DNA from: Rutidosis leptorrhynchoides
Taxonomy: Eukaryota; Streptophyta; Magnoliopsida; Asterales; Asteraceae
Reading direction: 5' to 3'
Assembly: GCF_046630445.1 (NCBI RefSeq)
Contig: NC_092339.1
Coordinates: 75,523,501 to 75,587,500, forward strand
Length of the DNA: 64,000 nt
Made by a program: the position numbers and the translations under genes. The notes below the pieces were generated by a model that worked only from the letters and a program-made list of their open reading frames with translations, had not been told where the DNA came from and did no database searches. The number at the start of each line of letters is the position of its first letter. Position 1 is the first letter of the stretch. This document shows positions 63,625 through 64,000 of this stretch, piece by piece.

Positions 63625-64000
63625 TTAAAATTCTTTTTCAATTTGACCAAAATTCTTCTCAGCAAAATTCTTCTCAATTTGACCAAAATCTAACCCTTTC
63701 TTATATTCATTGTCAACATCAGCACCTTGTATATGTATAAACTGAACAAGCCATGTGTTTTCAAAAGCAATAGGGATTCTTAAAGAAGGAACAAGAAGAA
63801 CCTTATAAGCACTGTGAACTAAAGAAGCTAAATCAGCAAGTTGAGCTTTTTGAGATTTAGGTCTACCATGTAAAGCAGTTAAAGGATGAAACTCGCCACA
63901 TGGTAGTACACCATCACCTAATAAAGCCGGCCCGTAGTCAACTGGTCCATCACTTAAATCAATCCACAAGTAGCGGTTTTTTTCCGGTCCAGATAGTTCC
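63625..64000 (-). CDS. Unnamed plant protein, 3' part only (runs off the window)
   Basis: An open frame enters from the window end and stops at 63625-63627. Blocks such as YLWIDLSDGPVDYGPALLGDG, given here only as the segment with ELSGPEKNRY before it, and LADLASLVHSAYKVLLVPSL look like a conserved plant protein of unknown function, perhaps the At3g28720/At5g58100 type, from memory. The strongly conserved part ends after VQFIHIQGAD. The last 25 residues contain a repeated FGQIEK. In the family I would expect more protein after this point, so the gene may be cut short here or may splice. Only about 125 codons are seen. Confidence 0.45.
   Translation of the reverse strand, partial: ELSGPEKNRYLWIDLSDGPVDYGPALLGDGVLPCGEFHPLTALHGRPKSQKAQLADLASLVHSAYKVLLVPSLRIPIAFENTWLVQFIHIQGADVDNEYKKGLDFGQIEKNFAEKNFGQIEKEF

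Overview
This window is plant nuclear DNA: genes with GT-AG introns, a plastid-targeted HSP70, a GDSL lipase, an MPS1 kinase, and many nested LTR retrotransposons and MITEs. The repeat families (Tekay chromoviruses with LTRs over 3 kb, an Athila element, LTRs carrying paired GC-rich palindromes) look to me like a daisy-family (Asteraceae) genome. That placement is by recollection, not by a search. Region 1 (1-26.3 kb) is a nest of Ty3/gypsy elements with no host gene. Two related Tekay elements lie head to head: one on the minus strand (518-13648), one on the plus strand (13649-23658) that has lost nearly all of its 5' LTR. Both are broken in gag-pol. Both carry two extra sense ORFs between the 5' LTR and gag: an acidic protein and an F-box-like protein resembling the host At2g35280 type. 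Both also carry an internal copy of their own polypurine tract. They sit between inverted pieces of a second LTR family, next to a third. Region 2 (26.3-36.6 kb) holds a possible SINE, a decayed Copia 3' end, then two convergent host genes: a GDSL esterase/lipase (28460-30771, 5 exons, 392 aa) and a chloroplast stromal HSP70 (36279-31944 on the minus strand, 7 exons, 689 aa). Their introns carry a hAT MITE with a perfect 8-bp target duplication, a 120-bp tandem duplication and a solo-LTR-like insertion. Region 3 (36.6-54.8 kb) is a PIF/Harbinger-type DNA element (36632-54754, TAA duplication) split by an Athila retrotransposon (36937-53774, duplication ATCCC). The Athila copy looks whole: two 1951-bp LTRs that look identical by eye, one long gag-pol ORF, a small basic Cys-rich ORF, and a gene at the env position with a likely intron. 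Region 4 (54.8-64 kb) has a second PIF/Harbinger MITE, a short gene coding only the PH and coiled-coil part of an oxysterol-binding-protein-related protein (55906-56636), a complete MPS1/TTK-type kinase gene (61828-56980 on the minus strand, 6 exons, 783 aa) with two MITE-like insertions in its introns, an intergenic stretch, and the 3' part of an unnamed plant gene running off the window end. The host genes are unrelated housekeeping or single-function genes and do not form a pathway. Exon boundaries were placed by reading splice sites and keeping frame, and each host gene model closes in frame from ATG to stop.
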